Shown: piece after piece, positions 63,132-64,000 of the stretch
Position numbering within the stretch: the stretch's first letter is position 1
How the letters are laid out: each line of letters starts with the position of its first letter
NCBI RefSeq assembly: GCF_020991275.1
Contig: NZ_JAJLQY010000005.1
Location: 469,398-533,397 of the forward strand
Length of the DNA: 64,000 bases
Reading direction: 5' to 3'
DNA from: Actinocorallia sp. API 0066
GTDB taxonomy: Bacteria; Actinomycetota; Actinomycetes; Streptosporangiales; Streptosporangiaceae
Translations under genes and position numbers: made by a program
The notes under the pieces: generated by a model
Seen by the model: only the letters and a program-made list of their open reading frames with translations
What the model was told of the DNA's origin: nothing
Database searches by the model: none

Positions 63132-63141
63132 GCTTTCCCAC

Positions 63142-63226
63142 GGAGGATTCGCCTAGTGGCCTAGGGCGCACGCTTGGAAAGCGTGTTGGGTGCAAGCCCT
63201 CACGAGTTCGAATCTCGTATCCTCCG
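63142..63226 (+). tRNA. tRNA-Ser (anticodon GGA)
   Basis: An 85-base class II tRNA. Acceptor GGAGGAT pairs with ATCCTCC, the anticodon arm ACGCT-TGGAAAG-CGT region shows anticodon GGA, it has a long variable arm (TTGGGTGCAAGCCCTC), and the T-arm is CGAGTTCGAATCTCG. CCA is not fully encoded. Confidence 0.96.
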
Positions 63227-63256
63227 CCCTGCAACACCCGCCTGAACAGGCACAAC

Positions 63257-63290
63257 GCACGGCCGGTACTCGAACGGGCACCGGCCGTGC
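63257..63290 (+). terminator. Terminator after tRNA-Ser
   Basis: GCACGGCCGGT at 63257-63267 pairs with ACCGGCCGTGC at 63280-63290. A second inverted repeat, AGTTGCAGTT/AACTGCAACT, lies at about 63299-63332. The rest of the 247 bp up to the next gene shows no gene that I can support. Confidence 0.75.
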
Positions 63291-63537
63291 TGCTGTCCAG
63301 TTGCAGTTCCCGTTGCATTCAACTGCAACTGACAGCCCTCACGAACCCCTGCCCGCGAGAAGAAACGACCGTTTCCGCACGTCAACAGACCGGAACGGAC
63401 GTCGCTGGACGGCGGCACGCACGCCACGACAGCGTGCGCATCAATACGCCCCGGGCGTCAGAGCTGGATCAGCTGCGTTCCATGATCCGCGAGTGTTACG
63501 CTCGCCGACCCCGCCCTTCACCACCAGGAACCCGCCC

Positions 63538-64000
63538 ATGTCCAGCAGAATCGTCAGCACGGTCGCAGGGCTCCTCCTCGCCACCTCCCTCAGCGGCTGC
63601 CAAGCGACCCCGGAACCCCTTCCCGCCGTGGAACCCTCCACGAAGGCGACGACACCGGCGACGAACGAACCGAAAGGGTTCGACCCCCGCCCGACCACGC
63701 CCGAGGAGAAGGAGTTCGACCTCAACATCCGCAACTCCCTCGACCCTGACGCGGGCCCCGAGTTCCAGAACATCTACTGGGCTGTGAAGACCTACGCCGG
63801 AATCAAAATCAAGGGCGACACGGCACTCGTCGCCCTGGAGGACTGGCGCAAAGCTCCCCAAGACGTCCTGTTCGGCCCCCCTCCAAGCCCCTTCTCAGAG
63901 GACTCGCCATGTGGTTCGGCAACATGGCCGGCGATCCCCAGGGCGCGCCCCGCTACACCTGGACCCTGGTCGACCACGCCTCCGGCACCCCGCTCACCCG
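63538..64000 (+). CDS. Putative lipoprotein (runs off the window)
   Basis: Starts MSSRIVSTVAGLLLATSLSG with a lipobox LSGC, then a Pro/Thr-rich linker and FDLNIRNSLDPDAGPEFQNI. The frame stays open to the window end, but after about 63890 its text looks random. Another frame starting at ATG 63909 (MWFGNMAGDPQGAPRYTWTL, with an AGAGGA site) looks better. Either a second gene begins there or a one- or two-base frameshift splits this gene. No family recognised. Confidence 0.55.
   Translation, partial: MSSRIVSTVAGLLLATSLSGCQATPEPLPAVEPSTKATTPATNEPKGFDPRPTTPEEKEFDLNIRNSLDPDAGPEFQNIYWAVKTYAGIKIKGDTALVALEDWRKAPQDVLFGPPPSPFSEDSPCGSATWPAIPRARPATPGPWSTTPPAPRSP

Noticed and set aside
63200..63427. Integrase remnant after tRNA-Ser
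   Set aside because: A minus-strand frame and an inverted repeat near the tRNA resemble an attachment region, but no recombinase motif is visible, unlike at tRNA-Pro.

Overview
The window is a high-GC actinobacterial chromosome segment with strong third-position GC bias, a WhiB protein, a Crp/Rv3676-type regulator, a SAM-IV riboswitch and GTG or leaderless starts. The gene order crp - MBL hydrolase - Nudix - RidA - DUF4177 - two ArsA/Get3-like ATPases - whiB4/wblA - PASTA penicillin-binding protein - metallophosphoesterase is the conserved block around Rv3676-Rv3683 in Mycobacterium and wblA in Streptomyces. A filamentous actinomycete such as a Streptosporangiales member is my best guess, by inference. 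A perfect parS site (32249-32262), the asd-lysC pair and the recR-ybaB-dnaX block suggest the origin-proximal part of the chromosome.

Layout. 1-2.9 kb: M20 peptidase and oleate hydratase. 3.1-6.8 kb: class Ia ribonucleotide reductase nrdAB behind paired NrdR boxes and a cobalamin riboswitch. 6.9-14.2 kb: molybdenum cluster, with a HTH-TOBE regulator, modABC, and a nitrate reductase fused to a CysJ-like flavoprotein, preceded by a GlnR-like site. 14.3-27.4 kb: the conserved crp-whiB4-PBP block, with two PBP genes in tandem and a GatB/YqeY gene inserted. 27.5-32.3 kb: tRNA-Pro followed by a mobile-element scar (integrase tail, 51-bp direct repeat, small orphan genes), a Nudix gene and parS. 32.3-44.8 kb: metallophosphoesterase, PP2C phosphatase, about 1 kb of degenerate tandem repeats, a SAM-IV-controlled class V aminotransferase, a PIG-L deacetylase, secreted proteins, a PucR regulator with a secretory lipase, a beta-lactamase-like hydrolase, an alpha/beta hydrolase and TetR. 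44.9-51 kb: S9 peptidase, an unrecognised three-gene P-loop operon, and asd-lysC. 51.1-56 kb: a candidate NLR-type immune locus. 56-64 kb: Nudix, an ECF sigma factor with its partner, DUF5063-recR-ybaB, dnaX, SRP RNA, DUF952, tRNA-Ser and a truncated lipoprotein gene.

The most interesting locus is 51121-56015. Two STAND ATPases (NB-ARC plus near-identical 42-residue TPR repeats) are transcribed divergently around a 133-aa helical protein. All three share an ungapped 15-residue motif, S-x-Q-[IV]-N-I-x-x-[VIL]-[RN]-G-[DN]-x-x-F. It lies at the C-terminus of the small protein and at the N-termini of both ATPases. This is the arrangement expected of an amyloid-type (BASS/RHIM-like) NLR-effector signalling module. 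The TPR arrays of the two ATPases are also nearly identical DNA in opposite orientation, which would allow exchange and copy-number change. Also notable: dual NrdR/B12 control of nrdAB, a SAM-IV riboswitch that appears to act by hiding a ribosome binding site, an exact 50-bp tandem repeat between modA and modB, and a regulator that seems to carry a serine-recombinase tail.
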